A stretch of DNA of 64,000 nucleotides, taken from an uncultured Clostridia bacterium (lineage in GTDB: Bacteria; Bacillota; Clostridia; Christensenellales; QALW01). The stretch spans positions 150,870 through 214,869 of the forward strand of contig CAKSKV010000002.1 in assembly GCA_934465535.1 (NCBI GenBank). The letters are read 5' to 3'. Below, in pieces: positions 42,463 through 50,417 of this stretch (its first letter is position 1; each line of letters starts with the position of its first letter). The translations under genes and the position numbers were made by a program. The notes beneath the pieces are model-generated. The model was not told the DNA's origin. It ran no database searches and saw only the letters and a list, made by a program, of their open reading frames with translations.

Positions 42463-43575
42463 TTATTCGGCCTTAAAGAAGGCAAAATACCGCGCTATTT
42501 CCGCCATGCGTGCCGACTGCCGGACTCCGAAGGGGCAGCGGCTGTCGCAATGGCCGCAGCTCATGCAGCGAGAAGCGTTGACGGTGAGCTTGCTGTAATG
42601 GTCGTGCGCCATTTTGTCCCCCGCAAGGGAAAGATCGTAATACTTATTCACAAGCCCTATGTCAATGCCCGCGGGGCAGGGTCGGCAATGGTTGCAGTAC
42701 ACACAGTGCCCCCGCGCCGTTTCCGGAGTGAAGCCGCCTATGACGGAATAATCCCGTTCCTCCGCCGAAGCCTGAAGAAAGGAGAGCAGCTCGTCAAGGT
42801 CCTTAAGCCCTCTTACGCCGGGCACGGCCGAAAGCACCGCAGGGCGGTCCAGCGCATATTGCAGGCACTGGTTTTTGGTAAGCGCCTCTCCGAAGGGCGA
42901 GGTGTTTTTTGCAAGCAGCTGCCCGCCGTGGAAGGGCTTCATGACCGAAATGCCTATGCCCTCCGCCTGACAGCGGCGAAACAGCGCCGCCCGCTCCTGC
43001 GCGGAGCCTATGCCGTATTCGTCGCCCTTTTCCATATCGTAGGCGGGATTTACGGAAAACATCATCATATCCATAAGCCCTGTATCGATAAGGCGCTGCG
43101 CCACCTCCGGCGTATGGGAGGAAAAGCCCATATGGCGCACTATGCCCCGGCGCTTAAGCTCCTTTACATAATCAAGTATGCCGTTTTGCTCTATATCCTT
43201 TATATCGTTTTCTTCATCCACACAGTGAAGAAAGCCGAAATCGGCATAATCGGTTTTCATGACGGACATTTCCCATTCAAAGGTTTCCTTTATACGGGAC
43301 AAATTGCGCGACCAGCCGTATTCACCCTGCTTGTTGTAGACGGCGCCGAAATGCAGCTGGAAATGCACCTTATCGCGCACCCCGGCTATCGCCCGCCCGA
43401 AGGGGGCGTAAACGGCGGCGCCGCCCGCGCAGAGATCAAAGAAATTTATGCCGTTTTCTATGCCCTTGCGTATGGTTTTTTCTATTTCCTCCGGCGGCGC
43501 GCTTTGTATGCCGCCCATGCCCAGACCCAGGCAGGACAGCTTTTCCTCGCCGTGAGGCAGCTTTCTGTATATCAC
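42463..43575 (-). CDS. Aldo/keto reductase with two ferredoxin-type clusters
   Basis: 370 residues: AKR barrel (about 1-270) and a C-terminal Cys-rich domain with CVYCNHCRPCPAG and CMSCGHCDSRCPF, likely 4Fe-4S sites. The barrel keeps the Asp (FFDLC) and His (FLHCVD) but the usual catalytic Lys position (HFQLHFGA) lacks Lys, so a changed reaction is possible. Overlaps the next AKR gene by four bases. An anaerobic redox enzyme; substrate unknown. Confidence 0.88.
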   Translation of the reverse strand: MIYRKLPHGEEKLSCLGLGMGGIQSAPPEEIEKTIRKGIENGINFFDLCAGGAAVYAPFGRAIAGVRDKVHFQLHFGAVYNKQGEYGWSRNLSRIKETFEWEMSVMKTDYADFGFLHCVDEENDIKDIEQNGILDYVKELKRRGIVRHMGFSSHTPEVAQRLIDTGLMDMMMFSVNPAYDMEKGDEYGIGSAQERAALFRRCQAEGIGISVMKPFHGGQLLAKNTSPFGEALTKNQCLQYALDRPAVLSAVPGVRGLKDLDELLSFLQASAEERDYSVIGGFTPETARGHCVYCNHCRPCPAGIDIGLVNKYYDLSLAGDKMAHDHYSKLTVNASRCMSCGHCDSRCPFGVRQSARMAEIARYFAFFKAE

Positions 43576-44687
43576 TTTTCAAACTCCTTTGCAACATCCT
43601 TAAGCAGTGCGCGTATGGGCAGATGCTGAGGGCAGGAGCGCTCGCATTTGCCGCAGCCTATGCAATCCGATGCTTTGCCGTTATGCACGGTGTAGACCTC
43701 GGAATAGTAATAATCGGCATTCCAGTCGTTATGCAGCTTTTTGGCATTGAGGCAGGAAAACAGATTCGGAATGGCTATTTGCTTGGGGCAGCCGTCGGTG
43801 CAGTAGCGGCAGGCGGTGCAGGGAATAAGACGCTTGGACTGATATATGCCGCACACCTTTTTTACCGCCTCCGTTTCCCGTTTGTCAAGGGGACGGAAAT
43901 CCTGCATAAAGGAGAGGTTATCCTGCATCTGCTCCATATTGCTCATGCCGGAGAGCACCATGAAAATGCCGTCAAAGCCCGCCGCAAAGCGTATTGCATA
44001 GCTTGCCGGGCTGCCGCCCTTAAGACTTTTCAGCACCTGCGCGGCATCATCGGGCAGATTAACAAGGCTGCCGCCCTTTACCGGCTCCATTACTATTACG
44101 GGCTTATTGTATTTGCGGCACACTTCGTAGCACTGTCTGCCCTGTATTGCGGGGTCGTCATAATCAAGATAATTCAGCTGTATCTGCACAAATTCCACCT
44201 GCGGATACTGCTTAAGTATATCCTCCAGCACATCCGCTTTATCGTGGAAGGACAGACCCACATGGCGCACCTTGCCCTCTTTTTTAAGCTCAAAGGCCTG
44301 CTCGTAGGCATGACAGCGTTTATATTTTTCGAAAATATCCCTGTTCTGGGCGTGCATGAGGTAAAAATCAAAGTATTCTACGCCGCAAGACTCCAGCTGC
44401 TTTGCAAACAGCGGGCGTATTTCCTCCTGAGAGTTGAACAGGCTTGCGGAAAGCTTGTCCGCCAGCACAAACGCCTCGCGCGGATAGCGCTTGGCTATGC
44501 ACTCCCGTATTGCCGTTTCGCTCTGACCGCCCAGATACACCCTTGCGGTATCAAAATAGTTAAAGCCCGCCGCGATATAGGTATCCACCATGCGGGAAAA
44601 CTCTGCATGATCCACCTCTTTTCCCTTCATGGGCAGGCGCATACAGCCAAAGCCGAAGTTCTTTTTTACCTTTTCAAAACCCGTCAT
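43572..44687 (-). CDS. Aldo/keto reductase with two ferredoxin-type clusters
   Basis: About 371 residues with a complete AKR tetrad: Asp in NYFDTARVY, Tyr in the same motif, Lys in VLADKLS, His in FYLMHAQ. Two 4Fe-4S-like motifs follow: CTACRYCTDGCPK and CIGCGKCERSCPQ. ATG 44687 with GGAAAGG upstream. Reads after merR on the same strand and overlaps the other AKR gene, so the pair is probably in the regulon of the MerR protein. Confidence 0.9.
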   Translation of the reverse strand: MTGFEKVKKNFGFGCMRLPMKGKEVDHAEFSRMVDTYIAAGFNYFDTARVYLGGQSETAIRECIAKRYPREAFVLADKLSASLFNSQEEIRPLFAKQLESCGVEYFDFYLMHAQNRDIFEKYKRCHAYEQAFELKKEGKVRHVGLSFHDKADVLEDILKQYPQVEFVQIQLNYLDYDDPAIQGRQCYEVCRKYNKPVIVMEPVKGGSLVNLPDDAAQVLKSLKGGSPASYAIRFAAGFDGIFMVLSGMSNMEQMQDNLSFMQDFRPLDKRETEAVKKVCGIYQSKRLIPCTACRYCTDGCPKQIAIPNLFSCLNAKKLHNDWNADYYYSEVYTVHNGKASDCIGCGKCERSCPQHLPIRALLKDVAKEFEK

Positions 44688-44771
44688 ACTTTTTCCTTTC
44701 CGCATATAAAATGCCTTGTATTAAGAAAAATTATTTATTATTTTGCCTATCCGATATATTTGCAAAGCGGT

Positions 44772-45185
44772 TTAACACTTTGTCTCCCCCGAGGCAGGCT
44801 GCGCACACGGCTTATCCCACTCCAGCCTTCCCGTTTTTACGGCCTGCTCGTAGCGCGATATTTTATAATCAAGCCGGGCCAGTGCGCTGTCTATTTTTTC
44901 CTTCTGCTCAAGCAGCATACCGCGCTGCTCCTTAAGCAGCTCAAGACGCGCGGGGAAGGTGAAATCCCCCATCTGAAACAGCTTTACATATTCTATAATG
45001 GCCTCTATGGGCAGCCCTGCGCCCCGCAGGCACAGTATAAGCTCCAGCCAGCTGATATCATCCGGCGTATAATCCCTTATTCCGCCGGGGGTGCGCCCCA
45101 CCTGAGGCAGCATGCCTATGCGTTCGTAATATCGGAGCGTATCTGCGGTTATGCCGTATTTTTCGCCCACTTCGCTTATGGTCAT
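44772..45185 (-). CDS. MerR-family regulator
   Basis: 137 residues: N-terminal winged helix (MTISEVGEKYGITADTLRYYERIGML), then PGGIRDYTPDDISWLELI and a long coiled-coil helix (about 80-120) that forms the dimer. No Cys pattern for metal binding. The group with this start usually senses aldehydes, quinones or oxidants. It sits under its own 19-base-spacer promoter, with the AKR genes downstream and the flavodoxin gene divergent. Confidence 0.92.
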   Translation of the reverse strand: MTISEVGEKYGITADTLRYYERIGMLPQVGRTPGGIRDYTPDDISWLELILCLRGAGLPIEAIIEYVKLFQMGDFTFPARLELLKEQRGMLLEQKEKIDSALARLDYKISRYEQAVKTGRLEWDKPCAQPASGETKC

Positions 45186-45262
45186 TTTTATTTTGCCCTT
45201 TCTGTTGTAAGCCCTTTCGGCCTTATGCGGCCGGCGGCCCTGCTTTATGCTTTTTCGGGTTT

Positions 45263-45293
45263 ATTATACACCTTGGAGTGCACTCCAAGTCAA
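45263..45293 (-). promoter_or_regulatory. MerR-type promoter and operator
   Basis: TTGACT (45288-45293 on minus), a 19-base spacer and TATAAT (45263-45268). The spacer and -35 contain the perfect 18-base palindrome CTTGGAGTGCACTCCAAG (45272-45289). A palindrome in an over-long 19-base spacer is the hallmark of MerR-controlled promoters, so merR and probably the AKR genes are autoregulated. Confidence 0.85.
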
Positions 45294-45378
45294 TAGGTAA
45301 AAATAAATTTTTTACTTCAAAAAAATCTTTGCGATGCCTTTTTACACAGAAAGTTTACAAATATAAAGCAATGCGATA

Positions 45379-45407
45379 TTGCAAAGCGGCTCCTACGGGA
45401 GTATAAT
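45379..45407 (+). promoter_or_regulatory. Promoter of the flavodoxin gene
   Basis: TTGCAA (45379-45384), 17-base spacer, TATAAT (45402-45407). Divergent from merR, 85 bases from its operator. Confidence 0.65.
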
Positions 45408-45479
45408 TTATACATCGGAAAGATAAATTACCGAAAACAAAAGGACAGATATCCCCTGTATAAAAAGGAGGAAACAAAA

Positions 45480-45953
45480 ATGAGCAACAAACTTGTAGCA
45501 TATTTTTCCGCAGGCGGAGTTACAAAAGCCGCAGCGCAGAGGCTTGCAAAAATAACGGGGGCGGATATTTTTGAGATACGGCCCGCAGTTTTATACACCC
45601 GCGCGGATCTGGACTGGACAAACAAGCACAGCCGCTCCAGCGTGGAGATGAACGATCCGTCCTCCCGCCCCGCAATGGCAGAGCCGCTGCCCCACCCCGA
45701 GAAATACGATACCGTGTTTTTGGGCTTCCCCATATGGTGGTATGTGGCTCCCCATATAATAAACACCTTCCTTGAAAGCTGCGATTTTTCGGGCAAGACC
45801 GTGATTCCCTTTGCCACCTCCGGCGGAAGCGGAATGGGCAGCACCGTAAAGGTACTCTCCGCCGCATGCCCCAAGGCAAACTGGAAAAGCGGAAAGCTGA
45901 TAAACGGGATGTCGGATAAAGAGCTTGCCCGGTGGGCCGCCTCCGAGGAATAA
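45480..45953 (+). CDS. Flavodoxin
   Basis: 157 residues with the FMN phosphate loop near the start (AYFSAGGVTKAAAQRLAK) and GFPIWWYVAPHIINTFLE and PFATSGGSGMG for the isoalloxazine side. One-electron carrier or NADPH:FMN-type reductase partner; the next-door AKR enzymes are possible partners. AAGGAGGAAAC before the ATG. The terminator follows. Confidence 0.92.
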   Translation: MSNKLVAYFSAGGVTKAAAQRLAKITGADIFEIRPAVLYTRADLDWTNKHSRSSVEMNDPSSRPAMAEPLPHPEKYDTVFLGFPIWWYVAPHIINTFLESCDFSGKTVIPFATSGGSGMGSTVKVLSAACPKANWKSGKLINGMSDKELARWAASEE

Positions 45954-45997
45954 GCCGCCGTGCATTTTTGAGGTGCGTGCCGAAAGCAGAAAAGCCG

Positions 45998-46036
45998 AAG
46001 CCGGAATCGCCCTTAATGGGCTGTTCCGGCTTTTTT
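45998..46036. terminator. Terminator after the flavodoxin gene
   Basis: AAGCCGGAA (45998-46006) pairs with TTCCGGCTT (46024-46032), with an inner small stem and T6. Confidence 0.8.
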
Positions 46037-46054
46037 ATGGCATTGTATTTGCTT

Positions 46055-47641
46055 TTATCCCAGCTTATTCATTAACAATATCGTTTTATCCGCCATTTCC
46101 GTAATGGAAACGGAATTAAAACCGACCATATCGCTGCAAAGGGTGTCGCATACAAAATCGGTAAAATCGCGCGGCAGCCGCGACATTCCCAGAACAACAC
46201 CCAAAACGGATCCGACAGTTGCGCCGTTGCAATCGGTATCAAAGCCCTGCTCCACCGCCATACCCACAGAACGGCCGTAATTTTTTCTGCCGTAAAGCAA
46301 ACATGCAGCGACAATTTCCGCATTTGATATGGTATGACACCATTCATGCAGACTTTCCTCGTTCCATCTGCGGTGAAAATCCCTAAAAAATTTCTCTTCG
46401 CTCATTCCTGAATTGAAGGCATCCAAAACCCCTGATATCGCTTCATACAGCCTTGAGGTCGAGGGTATTTCCGCCATTGCACGCCTGATTATTTTTTCGC
46501 AGTCATCACACCCGAATGCCGCTGATATCATCGCGCTTACCCACATTTCGCCGTATATTCCGTTTTTCACATGGGAAATCGAAGCGTCGCGATACGCCAT
46601 ATCCGCTGCAAGACCGGGATTGCACGGATTGATGTATCCGTAAAAGTCTCCTCTTATCTGCGCTCCTATCCATTCACGGTACGGGTTTTTATACTCGGCA
46701 GATTCCGGAGGCAGATATCCGTTTACAAAATTACGGAAGGCGACTCGTTCCGCAGTGCAATAGGCCTCCTTGACCTGGGACGAAACCCACATTTGCGCAA
46801 CATTTTCGCCGGTAAAATCCCTGCCGAAGCACTCAAGGATACGATAGCCCATTATCATATAGTTTGTATCGTCATCACATGGCATTTTCCCGAAATTTTG
46901 CGGAAATGCCCGCTCTCCGATATTCCATTTTACCCCTTGTGTAACCTCGGGCGTACATTCCTCCCTGCGTATATATCTTGTCATGGGATAATTGTTTGTC
47001 CGCTCAAGGATCTTATGCAGCTCCGCTCTTTTTATTCCTTCAACGGGCTTGCCCATCAAACAGCCGCAGATTCGTCCGTACCACGCGCCCGTTATTTTGT
47101 CGCGCAATTGCTCCTTGTCGGGCATAGGCATTTCCAGTGGGCAGCTGCTCCGTCCCGCTCGTATAGCTTCGATACCGGAGGGCTCGTAATACAGAAAGTT
47201 TTCTCTCTGCGGTGCCTGCGAAACGATATCAAAAAGCGTATCCGCTATTCTGTCTTTATATTTTCCGTCGGCCATTCCTGCTGCCGCATCAAACAGCTCA
47301 CGGTATTTTTCAATATCTTTCCCCTCCTCGTATGATTGGCGATACTCCAGTGACAATTCCTTTGAATAGCATTCACACACCGGCTGCTTGCTGAAGGACG
47401 GCTGTATTTCGCAGCCCAAGCGCCCTCCGTAACACTGCAGATTTTTATTGTCGCAAAGATAATCAAGGCTTACATTAAATAATTCCGATATGGCAACAAG
47501 ATTTTCAATGGTTGGATTTGCCTTGCCCGACTCCCATTTCTGAATGGATTGCCGGGAAACTCCTATTTTCTCGGCAAGCTCCTCGCTCGATATTTTTTTG
47601 CTTGTTCTCAGCTTATGCAGCTTATCGCCTATCATAAACAT
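46055..47641 (-). CDS. HTH regulator fused to ADP-ribosylglycohydrolase
   Basis: 528 residues. An XRE-type HTH (about 4-62: DKLHKLRTSKKISSEELAEKIGVSRQSIQKWESGKANPTIENL) is joined by a 120-residue linker with several Cys to an ADP-ribosylglycohydrolase domain (from about 188). That domain has GAWYGRICGCLMGKPVEG, the metal-binding DDDTNYMIMG, and the C-terminal DTDCNGATVGSVLG, the metal Asp signature. It should cleave ADP-ribose from arginine or a related linkage, and could also sense the sugar for gene control. Overlaps the ribokinase gene by 10 bases; GGAGG precedes the ATG. Confidence 0.88.
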   Translation of the reverse strand: MFMIGDKLHKLRTSKKISSEELAEKIGVSRQSIQKWESGKANPTIENLVAISELFNVSLDYLCDNKNLQCYGGRLGCEIQPSFSKQPVCECYSKELSLEYRQSYEEGKDIEKYRELFDAAAGMADGKYKDRIADTLFDIVSQAPQRENFLYYEPSGIEAIRAGRSSCPLEMPMPDKEQLRDKITGAWYGRICGCLMGKPVEGIKRAELHKILERTNNYPMTRYIRREECTPEVTQGVKWNIGERAFPQNFGKMPCDDDTNYMIMGYRILECFGRDFTGENVAQMWVSSQVKEAYCTAERVAFRNFVNGYLPPESAEYKNPYREWIGAQIRGDFYGYINPCNPGLAADMAYRDASISHVKNGIYGEMWVSAMISAAFGCDDCEKIIRRAMAEIPSTSRLYEAISGVLDAFNSGMSEEKFFRDFHRRWNEESLHEWCHTISNAEIVAACLLYGRKNYGRSVGMAVEQGFDTDCNGATVGSVLGVVLGMSRLPRDFTDFVCDTLCSDMVGFNSVSITEMADKTILLMNKLG

Positions 47642-48522
47642 TCTTCCTCCGTTTTTCCGATATATTTATCAACTTCGTCCTTTGTCGGGACGGATGCGGC
47701 CGCGCCGCGGCGCGTGACCGATACGGCTGCCGCTGCCGCCGCAAACAGGCAGGCCTCCTCCAAGGAGCAGTTCCTTGAAAGCGCCGCCGATAAGCCGCCG
47801 CAAAAGGTGTCCCCCGCCGCCGTGGTATCAACCGCCCTCACCCTCCTGCACGGATATGTTTGGGATTCGAGAGATGTTGAGATTTCAAAGCCGTCGCTTC
47901 CCAATGTGGTAATTATTGTTTTTACACCGTGAGAAAACAGCCGCTGCTTTCCTCCGAGAATTGACAGCTCATGCTGATTGGGTGTAAGATAATCCACATA
48001 TTTCAAATAATCCGTTATCGCGTTATCTGCCGGCGCCGGATTCAGACAAACCGTCATGCCCCTTCTCTTTCCAAGCTGCACGGCATATCCCGCAATATCA
48101 GCGGATATTTCAAGCTGAGTCATAAGAATGTCCCCCTCTTTGGCCCCGGACAGAAAAGAATCCACATCCGATTTCCGCAGGCATCTGTTTGCACCGGGAT
48201 CAACAATAATGCGGTTGCTGCCGTCCGATATCACAATAACGGCTGCGCCGGTTGCAGCCGAAGAATCGAAACGAACATGGCTTACATCGACCCCCGACGA
48301 CAAAAGAATATCAACCAGCCTTTTTCCGCCGTCCTCACCGCCCACAACGCCGCAAAAAAGTGTTTCCGCCCCCAGCCTTGCTGCGGCAATTGCCTGATTA
48401 CCTCCTTTTCCGCCTGCATGAACAGAAAAATCACTTCCCGCAACCGTTTCTCCGTCATTCGGGCACTGCGTGCAGACAACGGAATAATCACAGTTAAGAC
48501 TGCCGACAACGAAAACTCTCAT
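47632..48522 (-). CDS. rbsK: Ribokinase-like sugar kinase (PfkB family)
   Basis: 296 residues. Start MRVFVVGSLNCDYSVV, then GGKGGNQAIAAARLGA (substrate site), NQHELSILGG, and the DTTAAGDTFCGGLSAAL catalytic signature. The region between NQHELSILGG and GVKTIITTLGSDG is about 15 residues shorter than in classic ribokinase, so the sugar may differ. Phosphorylates ribose or a related sugar, consistent with the ADP-ribose-releasing partner. GGAGG before the ATG; first gene of the pair. Confidence 0.9.
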   Translation of the reverse strand: MRVFVVGSLNCDYSVVCTQCPNDGETVAGSDFSVHAGGKGGNQAIAAARLGAETLFCGVVGGEDGGKRLVDILLSSGVDVSHVRFDSSAATGAAVIVISDGSNRIIVDPGANRCLRKSDVDSFLSGAKEGDILMTQLEISADIAGYAVQLGKRRGMTVCLNPAPADNAITDYLKYVDYLTPNQHELSILGGKQRLFSHGVKTIITTLGSDGFEISTSLESQTYPCRRVRAVDTTAAGDTFCGGLSAALSRNCSLEEACLFAAAAAAVSVTRRGAAASVPTKDEVDKYIGKTEEECL

Positions 48523-48618
48523 ATTATGAGTTTCACCTCCGAAAACAGCTTATCAGTAATATTAATTTATCATTTCAAGTGCTAAAAGTCCATAACCCGC
48601 AGGGCGCTATTTATACAA

Positions 48619-48637
48619 CCTGCGGTTGCACCGCAGG
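48619..48637. terminator. Hairpin downstream of the DUF6548 gene
   Basis: CCTGCGG (48619-48625) pairs with CCGCAGG (48631-48637) around a 5-base loop; followed on the minus strand by TTGTATAAAT. Weak T run, so the terminator call is tentative. Confidence 0.45.
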
Positions 48638-48664
48638 CGCGGCGGTATTGCAGAAATGCCGCCG

Positions 48665-49180
48665 TCAGAAAAGGCCGGCGGCGCGGCAGATTATAAATAC
48701 GGCCATAAGCAAGGCGGCAAGCAGGATTGCAAGGCCGAGCAGCGGACCTGCGGCTTTACCGTGTCCGCTATATGCTTTGCTTTGGGCTGCATTTCGGCTT
48801 TCGGAGGAAGGCCGGCCGTCCTCAGGATTGCTGCGTTTCCCCTTTCCGGCGGTGTTCATTTTTCCTGCCGCAGCGGTCGCTTTTAGGTACAGCGTCAGCG
48901 GATCCCCATGCTTTTCCAAGCGTGTACAGAAATTCCGAAGCCATTTTGCATCCTCGGGAGCGCACATGTTCTTTTCATTGCAGTCCGGCTCGTGAACGAT
49001 TCTGTTTCGCATCCAGCGGTAATGCTTCAGGCGTTTCAGGTCCTCCTGCCATGTGCTTACATATCGCCCGCCGTCAGGTATGGCACGCATGGCGTCAATA
49101 TATGCAGTTACCCGGCCTTCCTGTCCGAGCGTCTGTCCGCACAGCTTTTCCAGCCTTTTATATTCATCGATAAACCCCAT
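48665..49180 (-). CDS. DUF6548-type protein with C-terminal membrane anchor
   Basis: 171 residues: an alpha-helical N-terminal domain (about 1-100) with VTAYIDAMRAIPDG, LKHYRWMRNRIVHEPDC and CAPEDAKWLRNFCTRLE, a polar Gly/Ser linker, and one membrane segment at the end (LLGLAILLAALLMAVFIICRA). From memory the N-terminal pattern is DUF6548. The YRWMRNRIVHEP motif looks like the HEPN-type R-x4-6-H pattern but this is not certain. A tail-anchored cytoplasmic protein; function unknown. Confidence 0.72.
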   Translation of the reverse strand: MGFIDEYKRLEKLCGQTLGQEGRVTAYIDAMRAIPDGGRYVSTWQEDLKRLKHYRWMRNRIVHEPDCNEKNMCAPEDAKWLRNFCTRLEKHGDPLTLYLKATAAAGKMNTAGKGKRSNPEDGRPSSESRNAAQSKAYSGHGKAAGPLLGLAILLAALLMAVFIICRAAGLF

Positions 49181-49356
49181 AGGATGCTCCTTTGTTTGCC
49201 GCTTTGCTTAATGCCTGTATATTTTTATGCCTGTAATATGATTATATCACGGATCCCGCCCCGATACAACCGCGCGGCCCAGGCCGGAATAAACGGGCGC
49301 GCCTTTGCAGCCGGACTGTTTGCTTATTTGCTTAGTAAAATATACGCAAAAGGCGC

Positions 49357-49484
49357 TTGACAATTTCCGCAGGATTATGGTATTCTGTCGCCAGTTAGCG
49401 GTTGCTAACCCATCGGCACGCAGGTTATGCGTTTCTTAAGCCGCAAGGGCTGTTTTTTAAGAGCTCGGGTTAGCATGTGCTAAC
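49357..49484 (+). promoter_or_regulatory. Promoter and paired operators of the heme operon
   Basis: Consensus TTGACA (49357-49362), 18 bases, TATTCT (49381-49386). A perfect inverted repeat GTTAGC-N4-GCTAAC lies at 49394-49409, over the start of transcription, and the same repeat with a different centre occurs at 49469-49484, 27 bases before the flavodoxin start. A binding protein at the first site would block initiation and at the second could stop elongation or loop with the first. The half site resembles DtxR-type boxes (TTAG...CTAA). Confidence 0.75.
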
Positions 49485-49511
49485 TCGACTAACCATCAGG
49501 GAGATATACAC

Positions 49512-50417
49512 ATGAGTAAACTTGCAATTATCTGCCCGCACGACAAAGCGGTGCAGTCCGCAGCGGAGATCATTGCCGCCGGGGCGCGTGCCTGCGGTGC
49601 GGAAGCGGACATTTTTGATCTGTCACTTGACCCAGGCTTGCTTGCCCTGTACGATGCCGCCGCTTTCGGGCTGGACGACGGCGACAATTGTACGGTTATC
49701 CGTATTTTTTCACAATGCCTTACTGCGCTTGAGGGCAAAAAAACGGCCGTTTTCGGCAATATTGAGGGCAGCGCCGCGCAAAGCCTTATGCTTATTGGCA
49801 AGGCTGCCCGCTGCGTGATGCTCTCCCCCGCAGGCACGCCGCAGGAGGCGGAGGTGCTGGGGCGCGCGCTGATGCAGGGCTGTGAGATGCGCCCCGACCT
49901 TGCCGGTACGGTTCCCGTTATATTTTCCACCATAACAGGCAATGCGTATAAGCTGGCCGCCGCAGCGGCGGAAGCAGTGCCCGATCATGTCGGCCCGTAC
50001 AACATTCGTTATATCACCCATGAGGTGATAAGCAAATTCGACACCTTCGTGCTTTGCTACTGGTGCAATCACGGCACTGCGGACGACGATACCATTGAGC
50101 TTATCGGGAGGATGCGCGGAAAAAAGCTGATAGTTATAGGCTCACTGGGCGTTTCGACGGATACGGCGCATGCGGCGAAGGTATGCGAAAATGTTATTGC
50201 ACTTGCATCGGAGCACAACACCCTGTTGGGGCACTATCTCTGCCGGGGAAGCATTGATTTGCGGCGCACCTTTGCGCGCACCAGGATTCCGCAGGGGGAG
50301 AAGGGGCACCTTTCCATGGAGCGCTTTGAAAAACAGAAGCAATCCCTGGGGCACCCGGACGCAGAGGAGCTGGAGGGGGCCCGCGCGGCAGTTGCGGAGT
50401 TTCTTAAAAAGGCATGA
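49512..50417 (+). CDS. Two-domain flavodoxin-like protein (HmuF-like)
   Basis: 301 residues. The first half (about 1-135) is a degenerate flavodoxin-like domain (KLAIICPHDKAVQSAAEIIAAGA); the second (about 136-301) has a flavodoxin loop VIFSTITGNAYKLAAAA and a GTADDDTIELIGRMRGKKLIVIGSLGVSTD block found in flavodoxins that serve heme- or bilin-reducing enzymes. It should carry electrons to the radical SAM enzyme at the end of the operon (inference from the Fusobacterium HmuF-HmuW case). GGGAG precedes the ATG; its stop overlaps the permease ATG. Confidence 0.75.
   Translation: MSKLAIICPHDKAVQSAAEIIAAGARACGAEADIFDLSLDPGLLALYDAAAFGLDDGDNCTVIRIFSQCLTALEGKKTAVFGNIEGSAAQSLMLIGKAARCVMLSPAGTPQEAEVLGRALMQGCEMRPDLAGTVPVIFSTITGNAYKLAAAAAEAVPDHVGPYNIRYITHEVISKFDTFVLCYWCNHGTADDDTIELIGRMRGKKLIVIGSLGVSTDTAHAAKVCENVIALASEHNTLLGHYLCRGSIDLRRTFARTRIPQGEKGHLSMERFEKQKQSLGHPDAEELEGARAAVAEFLKKA

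Noticed and set aside
43623..45296. 557-codon plus-strand frame
   Set aside because: Antisense to an aldo/keto reductase and merR, both with clear motifs and ribosome sites.
48665..49180. HEPN ribonuclease motif in the DUF6548 protein
   Set aside because: RNRIVHEP resembles R-x4-6-H, but no partner toxin/antitoxin gene is adjacent and the match is too short to claim a nuclease.
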